Source of the DNA: Lineus longissimus
Lineage: Eukaryota; Nemertea; Pilidiophora; Heteronemertea; Lineidae
Assembly (NCBI RefSeq): GCF_910592395.1
Contig: NC_088308.1
Coordinates: 9,935,001-9,999,000, forward strand
Direction: 5' to 3'
Length of the DNA: 64,000 bases
The notes beneath the pieces are model-generated. The model had not been told where the DNA came from. It did not search any database and saw nothing but the letters and a program-made list of their open reading frames with translations. Made by a program: the position numbers and the translations under genes. Of the stretch, positions 10,092-23,544 are shown one piece after another; positions within the stretch are counted from its first letter, which is position 1; the number at the start of each line of letters is the position of its first letter.

Positions 10092-13000
10092 GCCCGAGCT
10101 TTGTTAGATAATATGACTTTTTCAAGCTGATTTTGCCGACTTGATCTTACTTATTCGAGATGGCTTAGCATCCCCAAATTTGAAGCGAGATGTATATACC
10201 AAACTGGTGTCACACGAAGCCGACTATGTATGCAACAAGTTGCTAACTCCTGGTCATCCCTTAACGCCCCAGCAGGGTGGCTGAAAAAACATAGTTAGAG
10301 AGACGTCTCATAGACGGTGGTTGGAATTTCCAAATGCATTTACTTGAAACCTGGTATGCCACATACGGAATGGCGTCTGCCGTTTGATTGATTCTGGCCC
10401 TTTCCATTCAGGAGATACACAACTTTTTTCGTTTGGTACGATTTGCTACTTTTTCACAGAATTTTGCCGAAACGAAATCGCAATTTTTCACCACACTTCT
10501 ATCAAGAGAAAGGGTATATTTCTTTATGGAAAGGGAGGGGCGGTCTGGGGATAAAAGAATATATGAGGATTTTTGAAAATGACAAAAAAATGTAGGTAAT
10601 GTAAAATGTGGAATACTTGGGGCATTAAATGAACCGTGCGCTTATTCTCTGTTGGAGTTGGCTCGGCCTCTCGGGAAAATCTTTGTAACAACAAAATTTG
10701 AAAATTTCGATTATCAAAGGTCGATTATCCAAGGGGTGTTGTTACATTTGAAAAAGCTGTATCTTTACACCTTAAATCTTTAAATGTAAATTCCGAAAGC
10801 CGTTCGCTCCTTGTTGGCAAGAGACATACCGAAATTTACTACTTAAAACATAGTCAACGAACATGTATTGTAGTTGTAACATCTTGATCGATCAAGGGCT
10901 ACAGTCGCTACGCCGTTCCAGTCCACTCCAAGGGGTTAGGCCAGTTGGCGAAGACGACCAGAGGCCTTGATTTGTCAGGATGAGTAAAAAAGGCAGAAAA
11001 TTAAAATGTAAGCAATCGCAGGCTCACTGTACACGCTTATGAGCAAAATGCCAACACCCTTATAGATGTTTATTCCAAGAAAATTCAAACAACGGACACG
11101 AAAAAATAGTGTGGCCATTCTTGATTCAAAACATTCACATCAATCATTTCTCATACGCCGAAAATGAAGGGACCAAACATGTTTCTGCCTAAATGTTTGT
11201 GTTCCTATATGTCTTTACGGTTTTTATCGAAATAAGCGCATTTGAAACGAGCTTTTCATTAAACCAGCTCATGTTCAGATATACTCGTTTCAGTGATAAA
11301 AACACCTTTCCATTGCAAGAGGAGGTATGGTAACTTGAGCGCACCCTTCAACATTCAGATCTGCAGGGCACAGCGTACACATCTGTCATGTCTGTGCAAA
11401 ATCAGGTAAAACCTTACTCGTCGGGGACGCGTGGCGGAATGTTTTTCGTATAGTAGTTTAGAACACAGCAACGGTTTAGAATGACGGGCACATAAGCCCT
11501 GAGCCAATCAGGTATGAAGATGTCTTGGCCTGTTCAATTGGCATGGTGCTGGGAGTGGTCCTGCCCAGAGATAATGAACCGGTGTTAGATCATATGCATC
11601 TGTCATATGAATGTTACGAGATGGCCACAAGTAAATTTACCATTGAACTGTTGAACGAGGGGTATCTGACCGTCCGAATTTAACATTGAGAGTACATTTC
11701 TGGTGATTTCCTTGTGATTCAGCGATTCTCCCATGGCTCAAGCAGCACTATCCAGGGCAGGCTGCTCGGTATATGGTCGAAGCCCTGCCTTGAATGCCCA
11801 AGATTAAGACAAGATCCACGGCAATCTGGGGAACTGATTCTCCGGGGTGTAAGTATCAGTAAGGATTGATACATCGACTGTCGGTGTGCGGCTTCTATGA
11901 ACATAAAATCTCATCTACACACATACGAATTGTGACGATAAACACAAAGAGAAATTGATAAAAGAATGGCTTTGAATCTATATGCCCGAGATGATCAATT
12001 GTTTACTGATTGATAATCGATATTTGCACTATATTGGTGTAAGGAAATACTTTTTTTAGTGAATGATAATCGATATAAACGTGAAGCACCTCGTATCTCC
12101 AATTCAACAACTCAACAACTGTTTTGTCCTTAAAAGAGGAGAATCATTTTACATGCAGGAAATTTCATCAAATCGGTCATGGTGCCGAAAATATTATTCT
12201 GCAAAATATATTAGAATGAGACGGCCTATTTTAAGAGCGAGGAGCAGAATCAATTTTCTGATATCTGAATGAAAAATCACCATTATGTCTGATAGAATCC
12301 TTTGCAATTTCACATTTCTGAAGAATGGGGCTCATCTTTGAATTTTTGAGGCAAAGTTAAAATGCTCTTGTCGTGATTAGTAAGGTCCTTACTTCACATC
12401 TCTATAGCCGATGATGGAATGTTTTATGTTCATCAGTTGCCTCCTAGGTGGCATGACAGAAGGGAGCAGGTTCGGCCACCCGGGAGTCAATCGATGAACT
12501 AAAGTTTATTGCTCTTCGCTTTGGGCATGACTAAAGTGCAATTTTCATTATAAAAGGGCAAGTTTACTTTGCGCCCGAATGTTATCGCGATAGACAGCCT
12601 AAACACGTCTATGGGCTTGCACAATTCGCTAAGAAAACGGGAACAAATCGTGCGTTCAACATGGCGATGTCTTGGCAACGGAGAGGACTAGAAGTAAGCG
12701 GCAATATCTCGGTTCCATCAACGATGGACGGCTTGGTGAGCGCTAAAGATGAGCAAAAAGTCTCTGCTCCGCTTTGCCCCTCTCTCAACCGCGAATCTAG
12801 CGACCTTTTTATTCATTTGGCTGCCAGTCGACTCGTGAAAGACACTGCACGTCATCTCGACTGCGCGGCCTGGGGCGACTCTAGAAATCACCGAAGGTTT
12901 CATTTTCAACGCACAATCCCTCAAAGTACTCTTGCCCTGTCCAATGTTGCACTTTTTTAATTTGCCCCGGATCGAACCGAACAGCCAGTCCATTGCCAGC

Positions 13001-13345
13001 TAGCAAAAGAAAGCTAGTCATCCTGGCTCAGAAGGAGTCCATATGAAATGCCCCAAACTTGCATCGTCAAAGAGAAATCGATATTCAATCTCACCCATTG
13101 CCGACCTGGCTAAAAAGGGTAATTTTCAAGAATTCTCCCGCAACGAAAGAGTTTTTAGATAAGTGACAAAAGCTGCAGTGGCTGGTGAGCAGCATCAGTA
13201 ATGGTTGGTCAACACTAAAAGCAATTGGCCTTGGCTCCAGCAGACGAATTATTTTACTCGGAGACATCTAGTCTGCTCAAGCCTCTTTTGAAATCCTCAT
13301 CTGATAGTAATTCGGTACCATTAATTCGGCTAACTGAGCCAAACG
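10092..13345. other. Intergenic, no supported gene
   Basis: No exon with recognisable homology was found. A plus-strand ATG at 12661 in a strong context (caacATGGCGATG) is followed after 11 codons by a gtaagc donor-like site and could be an isolated first exon, but no partner exon was found. Bases 11472-11588 are one copy of a dispersed repeat listed separately. Confidence 0.35.
11472..11588 (+). repeat. Dispersed repeat, copy 1 (second copy 37678-37785)
   Basis: Contains the block GAGCCAATCAGGTATGAAG and ends with agataatgaaccggtgt. Both motifs recur in the same order, orientation and approximate spacing at 37678-37785, 26 kb away inside GST intron 1. The copies differ by scattered substitutions and small indels. 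It has no coding potential and is probably an old non-autonomous element. Confidence 0.7.
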
Positions 13346-13482
13346 ATGCTCCAGCTTATTGATAACAAACACGAAAATCATTGCAGACGTGTCATCACAT
13401 ACCATCTTGACACGGTATATTCGGATATAGAACCGAAGCACATGCCTACCCTAGTTATTCGTGTTTCGAAACAGTGTATGAC

Positions 13483-14066
13483 GCCGGCTTGGCGTGGCCG
13501 TGGCGCCTCGATAGATATCAGGAATACTCTGCATGCGGTCATCGAATGGTGCCAAATATTTATTCTAAAACATCTTGATTTATTAGGAACCGCTTTTAAC
13601 GGCATAAATGCTCTTCGCCTACTGTGTGACGCCGGCTTGGCGTGGCCGTGGCGCCTCGATAGATATCGGGGAATACTCAGCATGTGGTCATCGAATGGTG
13701 CCAAATATTTATTCTAAAACACCTTGATTTATTAGGAACCGCTTTTTACGGCATAAGTGCTCTGCGCCTACTAGGCGAAGCCGGCTTGGTGCCTCGATAG
13801 ATATCGGGAATACTCTGCATGTGGTCATCAAATGGTGCCAAATATTTATTCTAAAACTCCTTGATTTATTAGGAACCGCTTTTTACGGTATAAATGCTCT
13901 GCGCCTACTGTGTGACGCCGGCTTGGCGTGGCCGTGGCGCCTCGATAGATATCGGGAATACTCTGCATGTGGTCATCGAATGGTGCCAAATATTTATTCT
14001 AAAACACCTTGATTTATTGGGAACTGCTTTTTACGGTATAAATGCTATGCGCCTGCGATGCCTCGT
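13483..14066 (+). repeat. Tandem array, about four copies of a 148-bp unit
   Basis: Copies begin with gccggcttgg at 13483, 13631, 13780 and 13917, giving spacings of 148, 149 and 137. Each unit runs through cctcgatagatatcggg, tggtgccaaatatttattct and gatttattaggaaccgct. The third copy has lost about 15 bases near its start. Reading frames across the array are by-products of the repeat. Confidence 0.9.
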
Positions 14067-14099
14067 TTTAATTTCAGCGGCTGTGGTTTAAGGAATTGC

Positions 14100-15230
14100 T
14101 ACCAAACTGGAGATATATCAAAACCGATGCGTGGTCGAGGTTTTGGCCAACATTTTAGCTCCACCCAAGCGGTTTTGGTAAGACAATCAATACCGGCACT
14201 GAGATATCAATTTCTATTCTAAAACATCCCAAATTAGATAACGAATAATGTGGTTTAAATGGTTTTTTACTGCTTCCATCTAACCATAACCGCTAAATTC
14301 AAAATGTGGCACCGTAGGAGCATAGTGCATTTACACTGTAAACTGCGGTTCATTATCAATCTATAATTTTTAGAATAGGCAACCAAAACCGCCGGGGTTG
14401 TTGCAAAATATGGAAGTAGTAAAAAAAGCATTTTAAAATCTCACTATTCTTTGTTTCAATTTAAGGAATTGAACCCGAGGCGGAGGATCTTGGTTGAGTT
14501 ACCAAGACACTCTCGGGTGGAGCTAAAATACAGTCCAAACCCGAGCCGACTCCATCCTCGCCGGCCCGGCCGGAGCGCCGACAGCGCCGTTGTTTACATT
14601 ATGTTACGGCAACGTTACAGAAAATGAGACATGTACATTTTGTACAGCGCGCATAGGAAGTCCGCATCGGCTCGCTCAAGTGATGCTAAAATCCGCGCAA
14701 ATGGGCTATTTGGAGCGTTTTTCTCGGCAAATATGTGTAGTGCTCATTAAAAAACTTAGGGTGGTTGATGCTTCCTTGACTGATTTGTGTTTGAAGCAGT
14801 GTTTTGAGAGCCTCAAACTTCTGAAGTGAGCTGAAATTCCATTGACGTGACGTGTGCATGGTTTCCACATTTTAGTGCAACCCGAGGGAACTTGGTTGCG
14901 TGTCCAAAACACTCCGCTCTCAGAACGAGGCTTATGCATTTTCCATTTAAAAGTTGACTTTACGGTACTAAGGTATTTTAGAATGAGAAATTGATGCCTT
15001 ACTTTGGTTTTTGATTGTCTCACCAAAAGTGCTTAGATGGAGATAAAACGTAGGCCACTGGCAAAACCGAGGCGGGTGGCCTACGTTTTAGTTCCGCCTT
15101 CGCGGTTTTTGGTGAGACAACCCGCCACTACTCCAGTTCGGTATTAATTCCTTATACCAAGACACCGATTTTGGTGCTCGTGTCTTAGGGTCATTTTTAG
15201 TTCTAAACCACAGGTTGGTGACAGTGCAGT
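14100..15230. repeat. Inverted-repeat region with GTCTCACCAAAA ends
   Basis: The clearest part is an inverted pair at 15016-15058 and 15076-15122: both arms run from gtctcaccaaaa to a perfect 15-base inner arm taaaacgtaggccac (15044-15058) matched by gtggcctacgtttta (15076-15090). A related end (agctccacc...cggttttggtaagacaat) lies near 14158-14188, and weaker variants occur near 14480-14530 and 14880. It looks like several overlapping remains of one MITE family. No coding sequence is evident. Confidence 0.55.
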
Positions 15231-17960
15231 CTTGCTGCTGCAAAATTTGCTTCAATCAACGTCCAATGAATTGAATTCGTAACTGGTTCGTCGCTGCCGA
15301 GGGCATTACCCAAGACCGTGGCACTGCATAGTTGGGGGCTAAGCAAATAAATTACAATTTTCCTGGAACTGGGTCCTCAGAACCGCGTAAGGGCCTAGCA
15401 TTGAATGACTAAGTTCACAGAATAACGGTTGACTTTGGCTAAACAAAGGTCACATGTGGTCAAGTAATGTCATTCATGAACGCTCAACAAAACCTAGCGG
15501 ATTTATTTAATTGAAAATAAATTTCTAAATATCTTTCTTGTTGCTTATCTTGACAATATTGAAGTGAGCCTAACTTGCAAGCTTACAGCCTGGGGAGACA
15601 TAAGGAAAGGTTAATTGTTCAAGAAATAACATTTTTTCAATGAAACCCTGTCGCACAGCTAACAAAGAAACACTGGAGTTACGTCTAGTTATGCGCTTAA
15701 AGCTTGCAAGGTGTACACCATGCCAACGTAAATGGTAAACTGATTGTGTGATCTAAAATACAATCCTAGGCCTAGCTCAAAAAGCAAACGTCGCAGACCA
15801 ATATGTCAAAGTACTAGTATGTTGGTCGAAGACGTTATTTACACACCAGCCCAAAACTCAAGGAGAATTTAATCCTACTGCGAAGACGAGTTCTGAAGAG
15901 GAATGCCGAAGGACTTTCCAGTATCCTCTTATTGGATCTGAATCATGATTTGAAGCATTCGCCGAAATCCGCAGGTCGCCTGTTGCATAATTTATCATAT
16001 TGCACCATTTGCTTCTCTGGCGCCGTTGCGATACCAGCAAGGCGTATTAGTGACCGTCAGGACATCACCCGTTATAAGAGGTGGAGGCATGGGGGAGATT
16101 AGCTCATTTCTTGAGGTAGTTGCCACCCAGGGATTTATAGCTGGTCTCCAGTTAATCTAATTTGGATATCACCACTACGAATGACTTAAAAGGAGAGGTG
16201 GACTAACGGGAGGAGTTCTGGAACGGGCGGCGTCAAGAAAGAAACAAGAAAGTTAACATATTTTTTCGGTGAGTTGCCCGAATTTCTTTAACATTTCTGC
16301 TTGAGATCTGTGGTAGTTCCTCTTTGATTTGTGCTAATTTAATCTTTAACTAAACTTAGCTATCATGTTTAATGACAGAGGCTAGCTTCCTCCAAGTTAC
16401 CCTTATTTATTTAGGATGGAAAAAGAATGGTACGATACGTTTAAAGGTTTTGGTCGTTGGTATTGATTAGGCAGGTTTCCCTCCCCACAAACAACGAAGC
16501 AAGTACTACAAAGAACTGTGTGATTTCATCAAGTCATCGACTCATAAATCTACTTCTATGACCGTTCTTATGTATCAGTACTTCGTCACTCTCTTCGTAT
16601 GGGTTGCGAAAACTGCCAAATGTTTGCTTATGGGTCAGGGAAATTGATATCACACAAGAGCAATCAGATCAGTGCCAAGGGTCAGCGATTTGGCGTGCAT
16701 GATTTTTAAGTTCTAGTCTCCCACGGGCGCAATTTGTTGAAATATATATCGTATAATATGTATTTACTCGATTGGAAATGTCTTTCAACGAACTGAGTAG
16801 ATCTTTAACGAAAGTTTTTAAACTGAGTGTAAGACATGTTGCTCTGTTTTTACATTAAAATAAGATGCATACGTTTCCCATGGTCTCCTCGGGCCGCATG
16901 CCATTCAAATTTGCGGTTCTTGCCTTTCCTACCTTTAGCTAGAGCACGACGTGTGTGACAAGCGACTTCCATTGAATAGCCCATTGGTATGGCACGCTTT
17001 CAGGTAAAAGTGTATTCTGAGGAAAAACACCACCCCTTACCATACGCTTCTGACCCTGTCCCTTCGCATTATCGGTACTAACCGTCCCTGGGTAGGTGCA
17101 ACTAGTTCAAAATGCAAAACCAACGCATTCGAAAACCAACCGAAATAAACTTTATTTGACATTCCTTCCCTGTTCATATTTGAAGGCATTGTTAAAAGAC
17201 AAAAGTTTCATCGCTATAACAAGATTATTCGCACCAAAGTGCCAACCAAGCGCTATTATCATCGTCTATAGTCAATACTCGCAGCAGTCGAGTGTTGGTT
17301 GATATCAGATATCACTCCTCACCATAAGTACCGATCCAAGACTAAAGAGCATTTACCCAACTCAAATATTTGTTCCGTGGATTCACTCCCACCCTGAAGA
17401 ATTAGCACCACGACATTTCCCGAGGGCTTTTTTTCGGTTCGGCCCGATTTGAGATGTGATTTCCTGTGAATGTCACCCTTAGTGATTCACATGTAGCACC
17501 AAAATCAAAATTTGGTGGCTCGAAAGTACATACATTTGGTGATCCGATAAAAAGAGCATAGAATTTAAGTGTTTTCAGATTTTAAGTAAAACCTGTGACA
17601 AGCCAGTAGTAGTTGAGAGAGCCAAACATGATAACTGACCTAAAATCTTTGCAACGGATGAGTTGGGAACGAAAATTTGCAGGCATGACGTGTAAAAATG
17701 TACCCCTGGTCAAGAGTCTGGCCTTTAAGGTTCCATAGAGGCCACGACCGTCAATAACTTTGAAATGTCCGATGATAGCATGTCCGGGGAACAAAGATTG
17801 TATCATGCGCTTCAATATATAACTTCAGTTTCACTCCCCCTAACTACGACTGCCGCGGCCTCGAATGTCTACCACAATTGCTTTTAGCAGTCAGATTCCC
17901 AATGCAAACTCCAGGTTTTTTTCATCAGCGCATGTTGTCATTTTCTTTTTTAGACTGAGG
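15231..17960. other. Intergenic, no supported gene
   Basis: I found no recognisable exon, RNA gene or repeat array. A minus-strand open frame at 17815-17582 ends in a donor-like site but resembles, in part, sequence at 39.7 and 51.8 kb, so I treat it as possible repeat sequence rather than a gene. Confidence 0.4.
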
Positions 17961-17965
17961 CCTCG

Positions 17966-18536
17966 TAGTACGAAAGCCCAAAAGGCTCATTCAATATTCA
18001 AAATTCAAAATTCAACAAATATACCCAACGAATATTGAACTTTTGATTTTGATTTCAACCAATTGGCGACTTCAAGATACAAAATATTCGAAATTTCAAA
18101 CATGGAATTTTGAATTGTGAAGACAACTAATATGCAACTTCAAAATTCAAAATTCGAGAATTTCAAATACATGTATTGAAATTTGAATTTTGAAGTCAAC
18201 CAATTGTGCAACTACAAAATTCAAAATTCAAAATTGTACGATATTGATCTATTGAGGTACCACTAGATTGGGTATAGGGGCGTTACTCTGAGCCTCATCA
18301 GCAGCATAAAATAGCAGAAACCAAGATGTGTACAGTGGTGAAAAGTCATTCGTGTTTTTTATAAAAGATGTTAAATTTTCATTGGAAGAACTAGGTAAAT
18401 TATAATTTGAAATTTTTGAATTTTTAATTTTGAAGTCGCACAATAAGTTGACTTCAAAATTCAAACTTCAATATTTGTTGGATATTTTGAATTTTGAATT
18501 TTGAATATTGAATGAGCCTTCTGGGCTTTCGTACTA
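17966..18536. mobile_element. Fold-back element B, arms of AT-rich TTCAAAAT repeats
   Basis: The ends are GTACGAAAGCCCAAAAGG...TTC on the left and the exact inverted counterpart (CCCAGAAGG form) on the right, each bordered by TA, which may be a target duplication. The left arm (to about 18238) and right arm (from about 18395) consist of irregular repeats of TTCAAAAT/ATTTTGAA with dispersed 20-40 base spacers. The central 150 bases are unique. The outer 23 bases match those of element A at 8943-9378, whereas the arm repeats are unrelated. No transposase is encoded. Confidence 0.85.
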
Positions 18537-19693
18537 ATGAGACTATCGTACCCTGTTTGCACAGAACACGTCGTGACGTCGGGTAACCAGTTTAACCTTC
18601 TGCAAATCTAAATCACAGTTTTCCATTGCCTATATTGGCCTGATTTCTGATTAATCTCAAGCTCATCCCAGATTAAAAGAAGGACATCTTTAATAGGCAC
18701 GAAGTTACGGAATCCCAAAAATTAGGAATCGTAAGCGGCACGCGATCCACCTTGCCTGAGCAGTTCTACTGAGTTAGTTCGACTTTTTATCACCGCACGG
18801 CAGTTACAATATGTCTTCAAGCCGTCTACGTTCTAACGATTGGTTCCCACTAGCGATTCAAATCTATACCAGGTTACGGGAATCCTTTGTGGCTGGTGAA
18901 GTTGAGGGCGAAAGGAACTGACTGAAGAGAGTGCCTTATGCATGAACATATTAAAAAAAAGGAGACAAGATTTGTGGCCCATTACCGTTGTATTGAATCA
19001 CCATCGTGATTTCTTTCGCTTTATGACAGTCGGAGTTGGATTATGAAAAGCGTTCTCGTCAGTTCGGTTATACTCAAGGTTCCGATAGGCTGCAATAAGT
19101 GAAAAGCTTGTCCCTGCTTTATACGTTACGATCTTTTGCTTCGTCACGCCGCCTTAGCAGAGATATGGTGCTTAAAATCAGTTCAGAGCAACCCTGAGAT
19201 CCGGATGTATACTTGTACATCAGTTAAATACCATTAGGTAAGCACTATTTTCGACAAAAGACTAAAAAAATATAACGACAAAGGACTACATGTACATGTA
19301 TATTTGATAGATATTGTCCATAGTTGTACTATAATTAGTACTATTGTCAGGTTTAGCTAAAAGCACTTCGGACGGTGATGATACTATTATTTTCCACTTC
19401 AGCTAAAAGAAATCATCTCCAATATCCTCTCTGCTGTGTTTTGTTTATAATCCTGATTACCTTGATTGCCGGGGAAGCCTTCTCTAGTAATCTTAAGTCA
19501 TCAGCATTTGGTCTGGGGGTGAGAGACCTTGCTACCTGATGGGCTGGCACTGCAAACTACCTGAATCAACAGACCACATGCTGTCAACTGGTAGAACGCA
19601 TGAGTCCAGACTAATGTCCTCACAGAATAAGAGGAAATGTGACGAATCGGACGAGGTAAAGTTTCACCTCACTGGCGCAAGTTTGCGGAAATG

Positions 19694-19890
19694 CTTGTGA
19701 TTATCAACACTCCGCCCAGTGTCCACTTCAGAAATCGTCACTTGTGATTATCAACTCTCCGCCTGGTTTCCACTTGAGCTATTATCTTGTGATTGTCAAC
19801 ACTCCGTCCAGTTTCCACTCATGATAAACTGTTTTCATTTGTTATTATCAACACTCCGCCTGGCTTCCACCGAGTTCTCCACCCGCCTCA
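19694..19890 (+). repeat. Short tandem array, about 47-bp unit, four copies
   Basis: Units begin at 19694, 19741, 19786 and about 19840, each containing ttgtgattatcaacactccg and a following tttccac. The last copy is partly decayed. Confidence 0.8.
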
Positions 19891-21193
19891 AAATACATTG
19901 TATGTTTGCGGTTTTGAGCATATTAAAATAATGTACTAAAACAAGACCACAAATCGGCAAAGATATTTATGCATATGGAACCATTAAACCAATAAACCGA
20001 CATCAATAGACCAAGGAAGGGGAATCAAGTGCAGCGTATTCCCGAATGATCATATCGATTTTGCACGAGCTTGAACGACGGCATCAGGCCCTTGATATCA
20101 GAGATTTGGCACGACAATCACCTTATAGTCGTGCTAAGGCTTTAGATCGGGGGCAACGTCTAAATGCACTAAGTGACCTTGGCTTTCCGATTTTCTCTAT
20201 AGATCTACGCACAATGCCATGTGTTCGATAATGTGGGTGTTCTATGTTACTAGTACTTGATTTTCCTCAGTACGGATTCATTGACGGGTTCGCTTCGCAC
20301 TAATCACGTCCTTCGATTTATGGATCCGATATTGTCAGCGGACTTCCTCCTTCCGCTGGCAGTCCTTCCTGGATAAACAGGAGGAGAGGTAAGCAAATTG
20401 TCCCCGATGCGAGATTTTGGCCATTTCAGTGATACCCGGTGTGTAAGGAAACTCTTTCCCCAAAACATCCCGGGGCAAAAATATTAGCTTTCCAGAGAAC
20501 CATACCTTACCTATACCTTCCGGGGACATGTCTTAGCTTTCTAGACCATAATTTAATTCGTTACCATACAATAAGGAAGGGCACTATTTCAGAAACATCT
20601 TTAATTCCGATCGAATTAAGATGCTATGCCAATGTCATAGTCCCCCTATACTATTTTTAGAGTGATCTTGCCGGGGAAGGCTCTGACAGCAGCTGCCTCT
20701 GTTTGCAATTTTAAAGTCAATTTTTTTGACATTTTAAAATTATGCGTTCAAATTTGCACGATGGGATATACCTGGATAGTCTTCTATTCTACTTGAGTTC
20801 ATGACGAACGAAGTTTTAAGACACCGACCATTGGCCCTTAGTGGGAAATATCTTGGGCCCCTATGTGTATAGTATATAACTTGCCTACTTGCCGTGTCAG
20901 TGGAATATAGCGATACCATCCGTATCTCCGTAGGGCTGTCGTAATGGCGTAAAAATTAGCTCAATGGTACAGTACATAATAATGACGTAGGCATGATGGG
21001 GGTCCCAGGATATCTCCCATTACTCTTGATACATACGATACCATATAATGACAAAATCACAAGGTCTGATCTCTGGAAAACAAAGAACTGACTCCCACCA
21101 ATCAAATTCGCGTTCGCTTTATTATCATAGAGTCTAATTGATTTAGTATTTCGAGTTCTGGCCGAAATGGAGGTGCCTATAAACAAACGTCTG

Positions 21194-21450
21194 TAAAATC
21201 ATGAATATTAATTTCTTGTAAATCATATGCACCCAAGCCTAAAATACTTCGTGAGCACTACATAGGGTTTTAGACATCCCATTTTCAAAAGGGATCGTCA
21301 TGTGCATTTTGACATAATGTACACCAATTCAGTCAACAGCTGATGGAGGATTACACGCATGTTTCCAGTGCTTCCATTCATGCCTATGGTTATGTACATG
21401 GCACCAAATAAATATTCCAATCTTGGTTTTGTCAACACCGTAAAACTATG
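21194..21450 (+). repeat. Dispersed repeat, copy 1 (second copy about 30419-30810)
   Basis: The two stretches share a series of ordered blocks in the same orientation: catgaat, cctaaaata(c/t)ttcgtga(g/a)cac, gttttagacatc, tttccagtg and atcttggttttgtca. The second copy has an insertion of about 120 bases before the last block. It is probably an old non-coding transposon family. Confidence 0.6.
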
Positions 21451-22579
21451 AGAAAATAAAAATATGATCTGCTCTTAATAGTGTAAATCGTATAAATAGA
21501 ATTTCAAGCCATCTGTTAGACTATCGTGTTAAAAAAAGGGGGCAAGAAAGAATAATATCTGTCTTCTCAACGTTGGTAGCAACGTTTAACATTTGGTTTC
21601 GAGAAGTCGCTCATATAGATAAATACCTTAATTATGATTGTTGCTTGCATGCACCCTGATATGATGTTTGCTATGTACTATATGCCCAAACGAAGAATAC
21701 ACTTGGCTTGTATCGATTCAGCTACATTACGATTGTGTACAATGTCACGTACCGGGGTCACCAAACCACATGTCAACGCTTTTCATTACCGCAGCCATTC
21801 TGCACTTATTAACCTGCCGAAGAAATCCCAATCAATTATTTATTATTAAGGTTGATTGTTTTGTTCATTCTGTTCCTTAAATCTGAGTAATAAAACAGGC
21901 CAGATTACGTGTCAATAGGAATGGATCTCGTATTAAGGTGAATGAGTATATCACAGCTGCACGTACCAGGTCACCGAGAACGATTTATTCCGATATCTCG
22001 CTGATCGCCTACGATAGTCGATACAATACTCAGTTTGCTGTTATGCTTATTTATGTTTCATTCCTCTTACACCCCTTGCCTATCAACGGCATTCTGAACC
22101 CCATTCTCTATACCCCCTTTATATGTAGCCGAGGTATGTATCAGTAAGATGCATAAACCTTGGTGATCAAGATGATTAACGGCGTGACAACTTCAATTGA
22201 CGAACCCCGCGTGAGCATCCAAAAGGTCACCAACCCGATGCATCCACGCAGTATCTTCACGTTAAAGGGTAACTCGGCAGGAGCTCAGAGTTCAAACAAG
22301 TGGTATCCAGATTAACAATACACACATTTAGGGAAGTGGTGAAAAGTGCAGGTGTAAAAGTTTTAAATGTCCTCGAATAGAATGTCCGGGGAACTAAGTA
22401 TTCCATTAAATGTATGCGCTTTTAATCACTGATGTATTGACAGTTGTGGTCTCTATAGAATCATATACATGTACATAGCATAATCCGTCAGGGCAGGACT
22501 CTTTTTGACTATTTAATATTGGTTAACAGAGAAAACGGGTCGATTTGTCATCAGCGTTGATCCCTAATCAGTGAGGAGA

Positions 22580-23541
22580 ATACTCAGAAACGGAACACTA
22601 CAATAATAGAAGACAGACTGTCCGCTATGGTTACCTGTGTGCACTGTCATGATTGTCCACTATGGTTACACTTAGCGAATGGGATTTGCTCACAGGTACA
22701 GTCCTACCAGAAAGTAAATGTCCACAGGTTTTTGTAATATCACAGAGATAGAATGAGATAATTGAATGCAGTTTTCAGCAGAGAATGGTATATCTAGTTG
22801 GCCACATATCTGTTGTATTTAGACCCAGCTAATCCTGTATTTTCATTATGTAACAGGCAATTTTTTAAAAAGTCCAAAAAGTAACTTTATCTTATTTCAT
22901 TTTCGGTCTTTTTCACAATGTATGGGTGAACTATGATGCAACAAAGGTTTTTTTGCTTTCATTACTAGAAAATTCCTGCTAAATTATATCACTTTAAAGA
23001 TTAATTTTAGCTCGCTACAGGTGATTGTTTTTTTCAGACAGCTGGTGACCTTTGTGAACAACCCTCATAGTCAACAATGCAGTCAGTCAGGGTCTTTATG
23101 GCCAACTCAGCTCATACATGAAGGATTGGGGGTCTTTATCAAAGGTTATGGAAGAGATAAAAAAAACTAACATATAAATCCTAAGCAAAAATGTGTATTT
23201 GTCATGACTATCGAACACACGCTATGGAATTGCAAATGCCAAAAAAGTATGGTCACAAAGCACAGTTCATCGGCACATTTGAATTTTTAGACCTTTTTGA
23301 TTTTTAGACCTTTTTTGAAATGTTTGTTACATAGTGAAGGGATAGAATTAGGTGCATCCAAATACAACTGATATATGGCTAAATATTACATACTCTGCTG
23401 AAACCGCATTCAAATATCTTATTTTATCTCTGTGATATTTGTTAAAAACGGTGGACATTTACTTTCTGGAACGCCTGTACATGTAACCATAGCAGACAGT
23501 CTGCTTTCTATTATTGCATTTTAAGTCACTTTATTGAGTAC
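22580..23541. mobile_element. MITE-like element with about 200-bp terminal inverted repeats
   Basis: The ends begin TACTCA on each side. The left arm includes caataatagaagacagactg, cagaaagtaaatgtccac and atatcacagagatag. The same blocks occur inverted and in mirror order on the right (about 23340-23541). The left arm carries an extra 60-70 bases around 22637-22700. The interior is AT-rich and non-coding. Non-autonomous DNA transposon. Confidence 0.8.
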
Positions 23542-23544
23542 TTC

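Larger units (their letters stand above)
18540..22575. other. Intergenic, no supported gene
   Basis: Apart from the minisatellite at 19694-19890 and the dispersed repeat at 21194-21450, I see nothing I can name. A plus-strand frame at 20049-20231 (ATG, 61 codons, Arg/Leu-rich) has no recognisable family. Confidence 0.4.

Noticed and set aside
12661-12960. 99-codon frame with strong ATG context
   Set aside because: Equally open on the opposite strand (12993-12718); a short first exon ending at gtaagc is possible but has no partner.
17582-17815. Minus-strand frame with FPGHAIIGHF, reminiscent of a PAN module start
   Set aside because: It lacks the cysteines of a PAN module, and parts match the 39.7/51.8 kb repeat, so a gene call is not supported.
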